DNA of 64,000 nucleotides from Tritrichomonas musculus (taxonomy: Eukaryota > Parabasalia > Tritrichomonadida > Tritrichomonadidae): NCBI GenBank assembly GCA_039105265.1, contig JAPFFF010000057.1, positions 995,001-1,059,000 of the forward strand, in the 5' to 3' direction. The position numbers and the translations under genes were made by a program. Under the pieces are notes generated by a model. The model saw only the letters and a list, made by a program, of their open reading frames with translations, did no database searches and was not told where the DNA came from. Shown here in pieces: positions 21,021-31,665 of this stretch. Each line of letters opens with the position of its first letter. The first letter of the stretch is position 1.

Positions 21021-22415
21021 TTATTCTTCAATTAGCGTACCAAAATATTCAAGTGCAGATATCGCTGTATGATGGTTGCTAGTTGAATTATATCCTGTTT
21101 GTCGAATGCGAAGGTAGCGGTAGCCTTCGTTACTCGTTTCTTTATTTGTGATATCAAATGTGTAGCTGAAACTTGGACCTCGAAGAGTTGAATCGTTTTG
21201 GTGTGAATCTAAAATAGTCCACTCGCTGTCACTCTCACCACCAGTGTTCGATCCTTCAATCACCCAGCTGCGCGGATGATTGCCATCACAATCATGTCTC
21301 GTTCTGATTGAGTAGTGAGTTGGAATGACTTTGTTTTCAATGAAATCATATCGAAGCCAGTCTCGTGGTTCATTGTTTGCTTGGAAGTAATTTTGTTTGT
21401 TGTCAAGATCAACGGCGTTCCTCGGAACATAACCACTATAATTTGATGAAGAAGTGACATTAACCGTTCCTTTGTCTGAAACATTGCCACCACTTTTTTC
21501 GGTCAAATAGTGAATCACTCCTTCAAATCGGTGTGACGAATTCCCATCAAACTCAATTTCAACACCTTTCATTTTCATTTTACTATCATTTACATTTTTT
21601 GATGCTGATATGTAACGCTTCACATTTACATCATCGGGTTCTTTGTTCGTGTAGAAGCAGCAGCAAAGTTTGGTCCAAAGTCTCTTCGTCATGTATTCAA
21701 TATCAATTCCATCAATCACTTCGTTGAATTTATTTTCACTCAGACTCCTGATCTCAAGTTCCTCATAAAATGAAATCTTATCTTCTTCACTCATTTCTTT
21801 ATTGTCGTTGATTATTTCTTCAATAAACTCAAAAAGTGAATCTTCACTCTCAACAACCAAAAAGTCGCTCGAGATGATTGAATAAACTGTTCCAACGCCA
21901 AGCGATTTCAGTTCGTCCTTGTCAATATCATAGAAATGGCTCGAGATCTGTCTCAGAATGTCAGTGCAATGCAAAATGTTGTCAAATTCAGAAATTTCTC
22001 CAAAAATTTTCAGATATTTCAAATATTCTTCAACCTTCTTTTTTTCGTCTGTTGATTCTTTGTCTTCACTCAAAAGTGAAAATAGTTCTTCATTCTGTAA
22101 AACAATTGAAATCATTCGAAGTTCAATTCTTTGTTCTTCACAAAATTCAACAAAACTACCTCCTGAAATTTCTTTAAGTAATGAAAATGTTTCTTCCGAA
22201 ATGTTCCTCGTTTCAATTTTGTTCGTAAAATCAATCGAATCCACCGTTGGATCTGCCTGATGGATTTTTGAAACAAGTGGTGAAAAAAAGTCTGCAAAGA
22301 TCTTATTCATTCTGATACTGTGTGATCCAAATATAAATTCGAATTGATCTTCTGAATCATTTCTTAAAACAATGTTTTTTAAACCAGCAGCTGAGAGAAT
22401 TAACGAGTTACTCAT
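21021..22415 (-). CDS. BTB/BACK-like protein with C-terminal F5/8 type C domain
   Basis: A 464-residue protein of a family expanded in trichomonads. The first ~110 residues form a diverged BTB-like fold (FIFGSHSIRMNKIFADFFSPLVSKIHQ). Residues about 120-260 are helical and BACK-like (SEEDKISFYEELEIRSLSE). The last ~170 residues are an F5/8 type C (discoidin) domain, with FEGVIHYLTEKSGGN, then PRNAVDLDNKQNYFQ, WLRYDF, HPRSWVIEGS and a closing YRYLRIRQTG. Such proteins probably act as cytosolic adaptors, BTB for dimerisation or cullin contact and F5/8C for ligand binding. The start is taken at the ATG at 22415, which has TAGTCAAAATTT shortly upstream; 17 residues further upstream the frame has only a non-ATG start. 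Stop is TAA. Confidence 0.88.
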   Translation of the reverse strand: MSNSLILSAAGLKNIVLRNDSEDQFEFIFGSHSIRMNKIFADFFSPLVSKIHQADPTVDSIDFTNKIETRNISEETFSLLKEISGGSFVEFCEEQRIELRMISIVLQNEELFSLLSEDKESTDEKKKVEEYLKYLKIFGEISEFDNILHCTDILRQISSHFYDIDKDELKSLGVGTVYSIISSDFLVVESEDSLFEFIEEIINDNKEMSEEDKISFYEELEIRSLSENKFNEVIDGIDIEYMTKRLWTKLCCCFYTNKEPDDVNVKRYISASKNVNDSKMKMKGVEIEFDGNSSHRFEGVIHYLTEKSGGNVSDKGTVNVTSSSNYSGYVPRNAVDLDNKQNYFQANNEPRDWLRYDFIENKVIPTHYSIRTRHDCDGNHPRSWVIEGSNTGGESDSEWTILDSHQNDSTLRGPSFSYTFDITNKETSNEGYRYLRIRQTGYNSTSNHHTAISALEYFGTLIEE

Positions 22416-22931
22416 CGAAAATAAATTTTGACTATAAATTTGGTCGGATATATAAAAAATCTCCAAAACTTAAATTTATTAATTCAATTAAACTAAATTA
22501 GATAAACTAAAAAAAATAATTTAATAAATAATACTATTTACAATAATGAATTTTGTGAGATTTTATTTTAAATTTTTCAATAATTCATTCAAAAATGAAT
22601 GCTTTACAATAAAAATCTCCAAAAACTATAATTATGATTCATCGGCTATTGGTAAACTTTATTTCTTATTTCTTAGTTTTTTCCAAATGATATTGAAAAC
22701 GAAATTAATGAAATAAAATAATATTACCTTAGGATCTAAAATTTGGAAATATATGAGATTTATTAGATTTTATTTATTAATTAGAAAACTATGAAGAGAA
22801 TGTAATTTATAAAAAGTTTATACAGAATTGAGCCAATCTCTTTAATTAATTAACCTTGTTTGATCGTATTTTTTTCAAAAAAAAAAAAAAAAAAGATTTA
22901 TATTAGTCAACTTTTTAATAAATACGTTGTC
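22416..22931. promoter_or_regulatory. Divergent promoter region
   Basis: These 516 AT-rich bases separate two genes that start head to head. Near each ATG is a TCAA-initiator-like motif (TAGTCAAAATTT on the minus side, TTAGTCAACTTTTT on the plus side about 28 bp before 22932). No other structure is seen. Confidence 0.4.
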
Positions 22932-25900
22932 ATGGATATATCAGAAATGCTGGAAAAGGTTAAAGACATTCAGAATAAGCTTCTTTCATTTTTAGAAGAT
23001 GAAGATAACAATGAAGAGAATTTTCAAAATTTTAAGGATATTTTTAAAGATCAACAAACAATTGATAAATATCTCCTTTTATTGCTTCATTTAATAGCAC
23101 AAATTGCTAATAATCATCATCGGGGAAGTAATTTTATTCAAAAAATAGAAAGGATAATATTAATTTATAAAACAGAAATAAAACAAAAATTTATTAATTC
23201 ATCCATTTTCCATATTTTCAAAAACAACAAGCGAATTCTTTTGTTTCTTTTAAAAGAGCAAATATTGATCTTTGACAATTATATTTATCAAGAAATAATG
23301 AAAAAAAAGTACAAAGATTGGAAATATCCAGAATATTTTTATCCAGAAATAAAGCCATTTACCTCTTTGGATGAAGCAATCAAAAAAGAACAAGGAACTA
23401 CATTACACAAATTTGATAAATTATATCAATTTTTAGGAAATTTTTCAGAAAAGCTTCCAGATAATTTTGAAGAAAAAAGAGAAATCGGCGAGAATGACGA
23501 ATATATAAGCCAGTTAATCAGAGAAGATAATATCGAAGATTTCATATCACATATCAGCAAAAAAGATATTTCTCTTCAATCAAGAATTGTCATTTCTATT
23601 TACGAAACAAATCAATTTTTACTCGAGAAATCAGGAATGCATTTTTCAAATACTTTTTTTCATCTTTCAAATCACCTAACTTTAATTGAATATGCAGCAT
23701 TTTACGGTTCGATTCAAATTTTCAAATATCTAGAAATGAATGGAGTTGAATTGACACAATCATTGTGGGAATTTGCAATTCATTCAGATAATCCCGAATT
23801 GATTTCTCATTTAGAAGAAAAACTCGATAAATTAGAAGATGATTCAATTGAAGATTTGTTCATTAAATCGATCGAATGTCATCACAACGACATTGCAAAC
23901 TACATCAACAAAAATTATAGGAAAGAGCCAAACAAAATAAGCACAGAACATTTAATCAAATCACTTGAATATTACAATTTTTTATTCATTGATAATAAGA
24001 AGTTTAATTCGTCATTGTTTCACGATTGGTGCAAGTTTGATTATTGCTGCTTTATTGAGGAATTCATGAAAACCAAAAAAGTTGACGTAAACAAGTTGAA
24101 AAGTATTGATTTGAATAATAATAAAGATGGCATGAAAACATTTGAAGAAAAGAAATCAGCATTACATTTTGCTATTGGAAATAATAACTTTGAAACAGTT
24201 AAACTTTTATTAACAAATAATGAAATCGATGTTAATCTTGAGAGTTTTATTCGAGATGATTCGTCTAAATTTGCCTTTTTTTATGAATTGAATGAATGGG
24301 AAGAGTGGGGAAAAAATGTTATAAAAAACATTACACCGTTAATTTTTGCTATTGAAAAAGGATACAATGATATCATTAAACTTTTACTTTCTTCTAGAAA
24401 TATTGACATAAATCATAAATGTTACTTTTATAGAGAAGTGCTTTTAGATGGCGGATATGATTATGTATATGTTCAGCCAATTTATGCAGCAATTAAATAT
24501 CAAAATGTTGAAATTGTAAAACTTTTATTGTCAAATGAAAAATTTGAAAATGAATTGACCATCGATTTTAAAAGTTATAAACCTGATGAAGAATTTATAA
24601 CCAGAATATATCAGCATAAAAGTCTGCTACATACTGCCATTGATAAAGGAAATGTTGAAATTGTGAAACTTTTACTTGAGACAGGAAAATTTGACATTAA
24701 TTATAATATGAAATACTCATATTATACTGACAACAAAGAAAGATTGAGTATAAAAAGTAATGAAGCAATTAGCTCAATATTATATACAGCAGTTAGAAAA
24801 AACAGCTATGAAATAGTTAAACTTTTATTATCATTTGATAACATTGATGTAAACTTTTTTAATTTATATACAAATTTATGTTCATTATTTGATGATTGCG
24901 AAACTTGGTCTGAATCAAGAGTAAAAGGATTCGATGAAAAGTTACAAATAAATTGTAAAAAGAATATTCAAGGATTTAATTATGAGTATTATGAAAATAC
25001 AGTATTTCATAAAGCAATTAAAAACTCTAATGCAAAAATAGCTAAACTTTTAATGTCAAATGAAAAAGTAGATGTAACAGTTCCATATAAATATACCAGA
25101 AAAATATATAATTTACAAGATCAATTCAATCCCGAAGATAGTAATGATTCAGATTCTATAAGTATATATCCAATGTTATATTTAGCTATTGAAAACGGAG
25201 ATATTGAATGTGTTAAACTTTTATTATCTAATGAAAAAATTGATGTTAATTCCTCATTAATTTATTCATCTAAACCATGGACATTTGAAATCAATAATGA
25301 AAAAGAATCAAATAAAAAAGATAAATTAAATATAGAAAATATGACCACATCATTAGATTTAGCAGTTAGTTCAAATCAAATAAAAATTGTTAAACTTTTA
25401 CTGGCCAATGATAAAATTGATATAAATAAAAAAACTAAAAGAAAAAACTCTGATATAAACAATGATCATCTAAATTTTGAAAATTATTCACCAGTTTATA
25501 GTGCCTACAGAGAAGACCATGCTGATATATTAAAACTTTTTTTATCAAATGAAAAACTCGAAATTAATCCTCATTTGGAAATTAGCTTTGATGAAGAAAC
25601 TGATGGATCTAGAACCAAAAAGACATTATCTCTATCATTAATAGATTTAGCTTCTATTTCAAAGCAAATGGAATATGTGAAACTTTTTATAGAATCTAAA
25701 AAATTTGATTTAAGTATTATTCCACAATATTTAGAGATTAATGAAGATCCAAAATCTTTGACTGTAACCATTTTAAACAAAGGTAGATCACCATTATTTG
25801 ATTTAATATGCAATGATAATATTGATATAATTAAAGCTTTACTTTTAGATGAAAACATTGATGTTAATAATAAATTTCAATATGAACAAACCATAGTTAA

Positions 25901-26405
25901 ATTCGATGATCTTGATTCATGGAAAAATTATTGTTTAACCAAAGAAATTAAAAATAGAAGTCATATTAAATCGTTTTCATATTATAATAGTGATAAAAGA
26001 ATATTGCAATATGCAATTGAACTGGAAAAAAAAGAAATCGTCAAGCTTTTGTTGTCAAATGACCAAATTGATGTTAATGCAGTAAGTATTGTGATAAAAA
26101 ACGAAGTAAATCAAGAAGAAAACACAGGAAAAATTGTAATAACAACACCATTAATAGAGGCAGTTCGAGTTGATGATGCTGATATTGTTAAATATCTACT
26201 GTCAAATAAAAATATCAATATTAATACTTGCTATTATAAGTTTTCTTCTCCTTATAAGTTTGAAGATGAAAATTCTGATGATAAAAATCCAAAAATCTTT
26301 TGTTTCACGCCATTGGAATATGCTTCACTTTATTCTAAAACAGAAATACCTTATCTTTTGTCGTCGTATCAGAACAACAAAGAAAAAGCAATAACACCCC
26401 AGTAA
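22932..26405 (+). CDS. Large ankyrin-repeat protein (trichomonad DUF3447-like family)
   Basis: A 1157-residue intact protein. Residues 1-~330 are the conserved N-terminal module shared with the genes starting at 30385 and 42002, with landmarks LEDEDNNEENFQNF, NNKRILLFLLKEQ, EYAAFYGSIQIFKYL and SIECHHNDI. About 13 ankyrin repeats follow with the core EIVKLLLSNEKIDVN. Unusually, many repeats are separated by coded loops of 15-60 residues rather than the normal short turn, so the repeats should form a spaced stack. Likely a cytosolic scaffold. The start is the ATG at 22932 (MDISEMLEKV); the 24 upstream codons are a poly-lysine run without an ATG start. Stop is TAA. Confidence 0.88.
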   Translation: MDISEMLEKVKDIQNKLLSFLEDEDNNEENFQNFKDIFKDQQTIDKYLLLLLHLIAQIANNHHRGSNFIQKIERIILIYKTEIKQKFINSSIFHIFKNNKRILLFLLKEQILIFDNYIYQEIMKKKYKDWKYPEYFYPEIKPFTSLDEAIKKEQGTTLHKFDKLYQFLGNFSEKLPDNFEEKREIGENDEYISQLIREDNIEDFISHISKKDISLQSRIVISIYETNQFLLEKSGMHFSNTFFHLSNHLTLIEYAAFYGSIQIFKYLEMNGVELTQSLWEFAIHSDNPELISHLEEKLDKLEDDSIEDLFIKSIECHHNDIANYINKNYRKEPNKISTEHLIKSLEYYNFLFIDNKKFNSSLFHDWCKFDYCCFIEEFMKTKKVDVNKLKSIDLNNNKDGMKTFEEKKSALHFAIGNNNFETVKLLLTNNEIDVNLESFIRDDSSKFAFFYELNEWEEWGKNVIKNITPLIFAIEKGYNDIIKLLLSSRNIDINHKCYFYREVLLDGGYDYVYVQPIYAAIKYQNVEIVKLLLSNEKFENELTIDFKSYKPDEEFITRIYQHKSLLHTAIDKGNVEIVKLLLETGKFDINYNMKYSYYTDNKERLSIKSNEAISSILYTAVRKNSYEIVKLLLSFDNIDVNFFNLYTNLCSLFDDCETWSESRVKGFDEKLQINCKKNIQGFNYEYYENTVFHKAIKNSNAKIAKLLMSNEKVDVTVPYKYTRKIYNLQDQFNPEDSNDSDSISIYPMLYLAIENGDIECVKLLLSNEKIDVNSSLIYSSKPWTFEINNEKESNKKDKLNIENMTTSLDLAVSSNQIKIVKLLLANDKIDINKKTKRKNSDINNDHLNFENYSPVYSAYREDHADILKLFLSNEKLEINPHLEISFDEETDGSRTKKTLSLSLIDLASISKQMEYVKLFIESKKFDLSIIPQYLEINEDPKSLTVTILNKGRSPLFDLICNDNIDIIKALLLDENIDVNNKFQYEQTIVKFDDLDSWKNYCLTKEIKNRSHIKSFSYYNSDKRILQYAIELEKKEIVKLLLSNDQIDVNAVSIVIKNEVNQEENTGKIVITTPLIEAVRVDDADIVKYLLSNKNININTCYYKFSSPYKFEDENSDDKNPKIFCFTPLEYASLYSKTEIPYLLSSYQNNKEKAITPQ

Positions 26406-26894
26406 AGACACTGATAAATTTTAAATGAGATATCTAAGTTTAAATATTTTTTAATTTGGCTTACTAATTCTTGTGAATCGATATCAATCATCAGCCACTT
26501 TTTCTGATATCAATATTACTGTTCAATTGAAAATATTTAATTCCAGTAGGCATTCAAATTGTACATAATTCATATAAATCAAAACACTTTTTGAGGAAAA
26601 AAGGTCATCAAAAAGTGTAAATTCAATTTGAATTGTAATTTGTTGAACTTAATATCATAGGATAAATAGAGCATATATATGCAAATTTACTTCCATTGGA
26701 AAAAAATAAAAAATTTCCTTTCCTTAGAAGGAGAGATAAAACTGGTTGGCTATATTTTGTATAATCCGATATAAAATATGAAATTGGAGAAGGTGCATAG
26801 TCAATTAAATATTGAAAAATATTCTCTAGCTTATCTGCCAAATAAACATCTTTCATTTTCATAATTAAATCTTCGATTTCCATTCTAGAAGTTA

Positions 26895-26951
26895 CCAGTT
26901 TGTCGAATCTACTTTTTGAGCTTCGCTCAAAAAATAGATTCGACAAACTGG
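26895..26951. repeat. Near-perfect 57-bp hairpin with TTCG loop
   Basis: Arms of about 26 bp (starting CCAGTTTGTCGAATCTA, with GCTCAAAAA on the return strand) close on a TTCG tetraloop. Only about one base of the stem is mismatched. A sequence of the same design lies at 32677-32733. If transcribed it would form a very stable stem-loop. Confidence 0.9.
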
Positions 26952-27046
26952 AATTCTTTTCAATTTCACTTTTTGATTGTTATCCTTTCCATTTCTGTAG
27001 TTTATGGAGCTACTTTTGAGAAAAAGTAGAAAAAAATTGAAAAAGA

Positions 27047-27082
<36 letters not shown>

Positions 27083-27364
27083 GAATACTTATCGCCCCCG
27101 ATACTTTTTTCTGATATTGACCCCGGAGGTTAAGGTCAATATTGACCTTGTATCGTACATCTGAAAAAAGTATCGGGGGCGATAAGTATTCCCCCCCAAA
27201 AAAAAAAAAAAAAAATTCAGAAAAAATATTTTTACTAAAATGCAAAAAAAATTTTTGGGTTGAACTAGTTGTGCAACAGGATTCGTTCAAAAAGTAGAGG
27301 CCATATACTACAAGAAAATGGAAGGAATAACCATCAAAAAGTGAATAATTGAAAAGAATTAAAT
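26948..27364. repeat. Imperfect 75-bp inverted repeat enclosing a GC-rich palindrome
   Basis: The left arm (about 26948-27022) and right arm (about 27287-27364) are inverted copies with landmarks AATTCTTTTCAATT, CACTTTTTGAT, CCATTT and CTACTTTTTGA. They enclose poly-A tracts and the palindrome at 27080-27194. This could be a fold-back element carrying a second insertion. Confidence 0.75.
27080..27194. repeat. 115-bp palindrome flanked by poly-A
   Basis: Arms of about 32 bp begin GGGGAATACTTATCGCCCCC, and the inverted arm ends with GATAAGTATTCCCC. The inner part has a further GATATTGACC/GGTCAATATT pair. A poly-A run of about 30 bases precedes it and one of about 18 follows. Its GC-rich arms stand out in this AT-rich DNA. 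Possibly a very small fold-back transposon. Confidence 0.85.
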
Positions 27365-27940
27365 TTTATGAATTTTATGGGATACTTTTTTTAAATATGT
27401 GGAAAAAAAATTGTGAACAATTATTGACCTAATTGGTCAATTTTTAATTCATTTACATTCAATCAAATAAAAAAGAAATTAATTTCCCATTTATCTCATT
27501 CAAAATGATAGATATCCAAATGAAAAATAAATTAATAAAATTTACTCATTATATTTATTAAGAAGATATATAATAAATTCTAAAAGAATTCATTGACTAA
27601 TAATTATAGATGAAATTAACAAATCTTTTTTTCTCGATCTTAAAGAAATAATCGAAATATGTGATTAAACAAACAACTATTACCATTCTTATGTATTATA
27701 TGGCAATTTAGCAAAAATCATCTCCATTGAAATTATTTATAAACATGAATCTTTGAGTCTTTTAGAAATCCAATTGAATCTAAAAACTGAATGATTTAAA
27801 AAAAGTTCTTTAAAATGCTATTCTATACTCTTTTTAAAAATTTTCAGCCTACTTTATCTCAATAAGCATTTGATTTCAGATTTTAAAAATAACTTTTAAT
27901 ATTAGTTTTTAAAGATTACTTTTTTTTAAAAAAGCAAAAA

Positions 27941-30385
27941 TCATTTAGAAAGTAATTGCTTGATTTCATCATTCTTTGCATAATCTATTGGCTTTTTCCC
28001 TTGAAAATCTTCAATATTAATATCGATATCTTTCTTTTCCAACAAAAGCTTACCAATCTCGGAATTATTAATATGCATTGCAAGGTGTAATGCTGTTGTT
28101 TTGTCATCGAAATTTCCAATGATATTAATAACATTGATATCAAGTTTATCATTCAGTAATAAAAGTTTTACAATTTCTACATTTTCATTTTCAATTGCAA
28201 AATACAATGCTGTTTTATAAGACTATATTATATTTTGGAATTTCATTGAAAGATATGATATTGAATGGTATTGAAATACATGATTTTAAATGGTCCATAT
28301 TTCTATTTTATTGCGTGTATATATATTGAAATGGAATTTACAAAGAATATTGGCATTAAGTTTATCATTCATTAATAAAAGTTTGATGATTTCAATGTTT
28401 TCTTTTCTAACTGCCAAATGCAATGCTGTTTCTTCTCCGTTCATTATATTGGTGCCGATGTAATTAAGAAGATTGATATCAAGCTTGTGATTCATTAATA
28501 AAAGTTTAATGATTTCGATGTTTCTTTTTGTAATTGCAATATATAATGCTGTTTTTCCAAATACTGAGAAATAGTAAACATAATTGACATCAAGTTTATC
28601 ATTCATTAATAAAAGTTTGACAATTTCGATGTTTCCTTTTTCAATTGCCATATATAATGGCGTTTCTATTGTTTCTTCTTCTATTGCGAATCTGAATCCA
28701 CGATTAATATCAAGTTTGTCATTTGCTAATAAAAGTTTGACGATTTCGATGTTTTCTTTTATAATCGCTAAATGAAGTGCTGTTTGCTTTTCTCCATGTC
28801 TATTATATGTATTAAAAAGATTGATATCAAGTTTATCATTTGTTAATAAAAGTTTGATGATTTCAATGTTTTCTTTTTCAACTGCCAAGTAAAATGCTGT
28901 CATATAAAATGTAATTTATTTATAATTCTATTTAAAAAGACAATTTTGAATTCCATTTAAAAATATGATTTTGAATTTCATTGAAAGATATGACTTTTAA
29001 ATTTCTCTTTCTTTTCTCCCTCTCCCTCTTCCTCCTCTTCCTCTTCCTCTTCCTCTTCCTCTAATTCCAAAGTAGATATCACAGTCATCTATATTAAAAA
29101 GATTGATGTCAAGTTTATCATTCGTTAATAAAAGTTTGATAATGTCGATGTTATCTCTTTCAACAGCCAAATATAAAGCTGTTTTTTCTCCTTTCCACCA
29201 TCTTCCCCAAGTTTCTTTTCTGTTGATATCAACCTCGCTTCTTGCTAAAAGATCTTCAGCAAGTGAATAATAGTCATAATGGCATAAATGGCAAAAAGAC
29301 AATTCATTTATATGCTCTTTTTGCAAAAGAGTAAAATTATAAAATTTCAAGCATTTAATGATTGTTTCAATTGAATTTTCATCTTCGCTTTGCAGGCAGT
29401 TATTGAGGAAATAAAACATTATATCATTGTGATGACACTTAATTGATTCACTGAAGCATTTTTTAAATGTCTTCTCCTTTTGTACTGAACGGTTTTTCAT
29501 TACAATAAATGTCGGTTCGACTTGATTATCTTCGAGAAGATGAATTAATTCTGCATTTTTGCCGTGAATTGCTTCCAACCACAAAGATGAAGTCAATTCA
29601 ACTCCTTCATTTTTCAAATATGTGAAGATTTTGATTGATCCGAAGAACGCTGCATATTCAATTAAAGTGGCTTCTTCATTTCTTTTGATTAGATACGTGT
29701 TTGTTTCATAGATTGAAGAAGGAATTGTTGCACTAAGATTGATATTGTTTATGTTCACATTAATTATGAATTCTTTGACCATATCTTCGCGAATCAGCTT
29801 GCAAAGTTGATTCTCATTTTCTCCGATTTTTCGCAATTCATAAAAATTATTTGGCAATTCTTTCTTTATTTCTTCAACCCACTCATTCTTGTACAAATAA
29901 TAGTCACTCGGATCATATTTTGGAAACCATTCTTCATTCATAAATGGCTTTATTTCTGGCGCAAAATAAAGCGGATAGTCCATCTCTACATACTTTGCGT
30001 TGGCGATTTGTTTGATAAAATATTTATCGACTATCAGAATTTTTTCTTCAATCAAGAAAAGAAGGATTCTTTTGTTGCTCTTAAAAAGCTGGAATATGTC
30101 CTCGTTTTTAAATTTTTTGAGATCGTTTTTGAAAAGTTTCAGAATTCGATCAATCTTGATAAAAAAGTTGTGGATTCGGTGGATGTTATTGGCAACTTTT
30201 AAAAGAAAGTGAATAAATAGTCTGATTTCATGCATACAATCTCGTATTTTTGTATCATTGATTAATTTATATAGATTTCGGAAATTTTCTTCATTATTTT
30301 CTTCATCCTCTAGGTAATCTAGAAATGCCTCTTGAAGGCTTTTGAATTTTTCTAAAAAAAATTTAACATTATCTCTTTCAGACAT
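27941..30385 (-). CDS. Ankyrin-repeat gene (DUF3447-like), interrupted between repeats
   Basis: The gene starts at the ATG at 30385 (MSERDNVKFFLEKF). The N-terminal module is intact (LEDEENNEENFRNL, NKRILLFLIEEK, EYAAFFGSIKIFTYL, SIKCHHNDI), followed by an ankyrin repeat DIIKLLLTNDKLDIN. The frame then enters a (GRGRGR)n microsatellite and stops at 28997. Ankyrin coding resumes at 28903-28286 with five or six repeats, and again at 28207-27941 with two repeats ending IKQLLSK. The two gaps (about 93 and 78 bp) both fall between the end of one repeat and the TAL start of the next and share TCATATCTTTCAATGAAATTC. Either they are small introns or the gene is decaying. A 345-bp TTAA-flanked element lies about 35 bp upstream of the ATG. 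Confidence 0.65.
29010..29068. repeat. (TTCCTC)n microsatellite inside ankyrin gene
   Basis: A purine/pyrimidine array of TTCCTC-type units, coding GRGRGR and then REKERE on the minus strand, lies at the end of the first ankyrin open frame. Its growth may have displaced the reading frame into the following gap. Confidence 0.8.
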
Positions 30386-30419
30386 TATTTTATTAGTAAA
30401 ATTTTTTTCAAAATTTTAA

Positions 30420-30764
30420 GGGCGTACGTCCAATTCAATGCTCAGAATTCAATGAGATTTCTCAAATATTTTTTACCTTTTTTGGAGTAAAAAAAGTTGA
30501 AAAATCAATTATATTTTTGAGGAAATAAAATTCTTATTATTCATAGATTAATGATATATTTAAAAAAAATATTTTTATGCATTATTTTTCTTTTTAATTT
30601 AAAATTATATTTTGTAAAATTTTATTGGTCAAAAAAACAATTATTTTAGGATAAATATCATCATTTTTGACCTAAACTTTTTCATAATTTGGAAGTATTG
30701 AAAGATGTATTCTATGAGTTTATTCAATATTGACAATTTTACTACATTTTTAGGACGGACGCCC
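30420..30764. mobile_element. 345-bp MITE with TTAA target duplication
   Basis: The ends are 12-bp inverted repeats GGGCGTACGTCC and GGACGGACGCCC (one mismatch), flanked by TTAA on both sides (about 30416-30419 and 30765-30768). TTAA duplication is the piggyBac hallmark. The terminus is not the usual CCY type, so the family is uncertain. The interior is AT-rich and non-coding. It sits about 35 bp before the ATG of the ankyrin gene starting at 30385, where a trichomonad core promoter would be. Confidence 0.7.
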
Positions 30765-30768
30765 TTAA

Positions 30769-31215
30769 AGCAAACTTAAAATCGGAGAATTTTTGAATAA
30801 CAATTATAGAATTATATAGCTCATTAAAGTTGTAATGACTTGTGATTTGAAAATTGAGTTATTAGTTAAAAATTTTTAGTAAAAATCACTAAGATAATTA
30901 ATAAAATACACAAAAAGGCGGAAAGCTGCATCATTTCACCCAATAACAATTTTTCTAAGGCAATATGTTTGTTTTGGGCCCATTACTTCTTGATGCCAGT
31001 ATACCATCCCTATAATTTATACGGATGCTTATAAATATGGGTATATAATTATGATAAATTATGCAATATCTCTATAAATCGGATATCTTCAACCATTGAA
31101 AAAGTTGGAATAATTTTGAAAATAAGACGCTGATTAATCAGAATTTAATTAATTCCATGTATTGAATTTATTTCTCAAAATTGAATTTATTTTTTGAGTA
31201 CATGGAATTCATTAA
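30769..31215. other. AT-rich intergenic DNA
   Basis: About 450 bases without a supported gene or repeat. Bases around 30950-31030 are slightly less AT-rich, but no frame is convincing. Confidence 0.55.
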
Positions 31216-31665
31216 ATGGAAATACATCTCATAAGGCATGCCACCCTTAAAGTTTAATATGGAAACAAAATGTTTTTGATTGATCCTTGGCTGATCCAAG
31301 TCAATAAAAATCTTCCATTTTTTGTTCAGGATGCGAATGATGCAAATATCATTAAAAAGTATTGCTTTACAGGTGTAAGAATTCTTGAAGAAGCCGGCAC
31401 TCAATTTGAAGGAATTAATCTCTATAAAACTGGAACACAACATGGTCCTCGTGAAATAGCCAAGCCTTTCTTTGATTCAATAAATGTTCCCTATGACTGC
31501 ATGGGTGTTGTGTTTCAAAAACATTGTCAAAAGACACTTTATGTTGCTGGAGACACAATCTGGTGCGATGAAGTCAAGACAGCAATTGATAAATTTTCTC
31601 CTTCAGTGATCATAGCCAATTTGGGCGGCGTTTCCCTTTTTATTAATGGAAAAAGTCAGCTGGAA
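31216..31665 (+). pseudogene. Truncated metallo-beta-lactamase-fold hydrolase
   Basis: The plus strand reads MEIHLIRHATLKV, a TAA, then YGNKMFLIDPWL in the same frame, a typical start of bacterial-type MBL-fold hydrolases (compare the family pattern GHATxxIEYGxxxFLIDPxL). From the ATG at 31270 the frame is open and includes the family's GDT strand (TLYVAGDTIWCDEVKTAI) and ANLGG. The metal-binding HxHxDH region is absent: the sequence passes straight from the DPWL strand to later parts. Homology ends at about 31665, where the DNA becomes the antisense of a Sel1 gene. So the gene has an in-frame stop, an internal loss and a missing C-terminus. Bacterial origin by lateral transfer is likely for this family in trichomonads. 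Confidence 0.75.

Larger units (their letters stand above)
26406..27940. other. Intergenic region packed with inverted repeats
   Basis: No gene is supported. Bases 26461-26540 resemble the interior of the MITE at 4087 (CGATATCAAT, TTTTTCTGATATCAATAT). Bases 26581-26625 hold a CACTTTTTGA/TCAAAAAGTG hairpin. The larger palindromes at 26895-27364 are listed separately. Bases 27610-27700 repeat the coding-like piece seen at 13685. The remainder is AT-rich. Confidence 0.6.

Noticed and set aside
27080-27194. Rho-independent terminator
   Set aside because: The host is a eukaryote. The stem is far too long, and poly-A flanks both sides.
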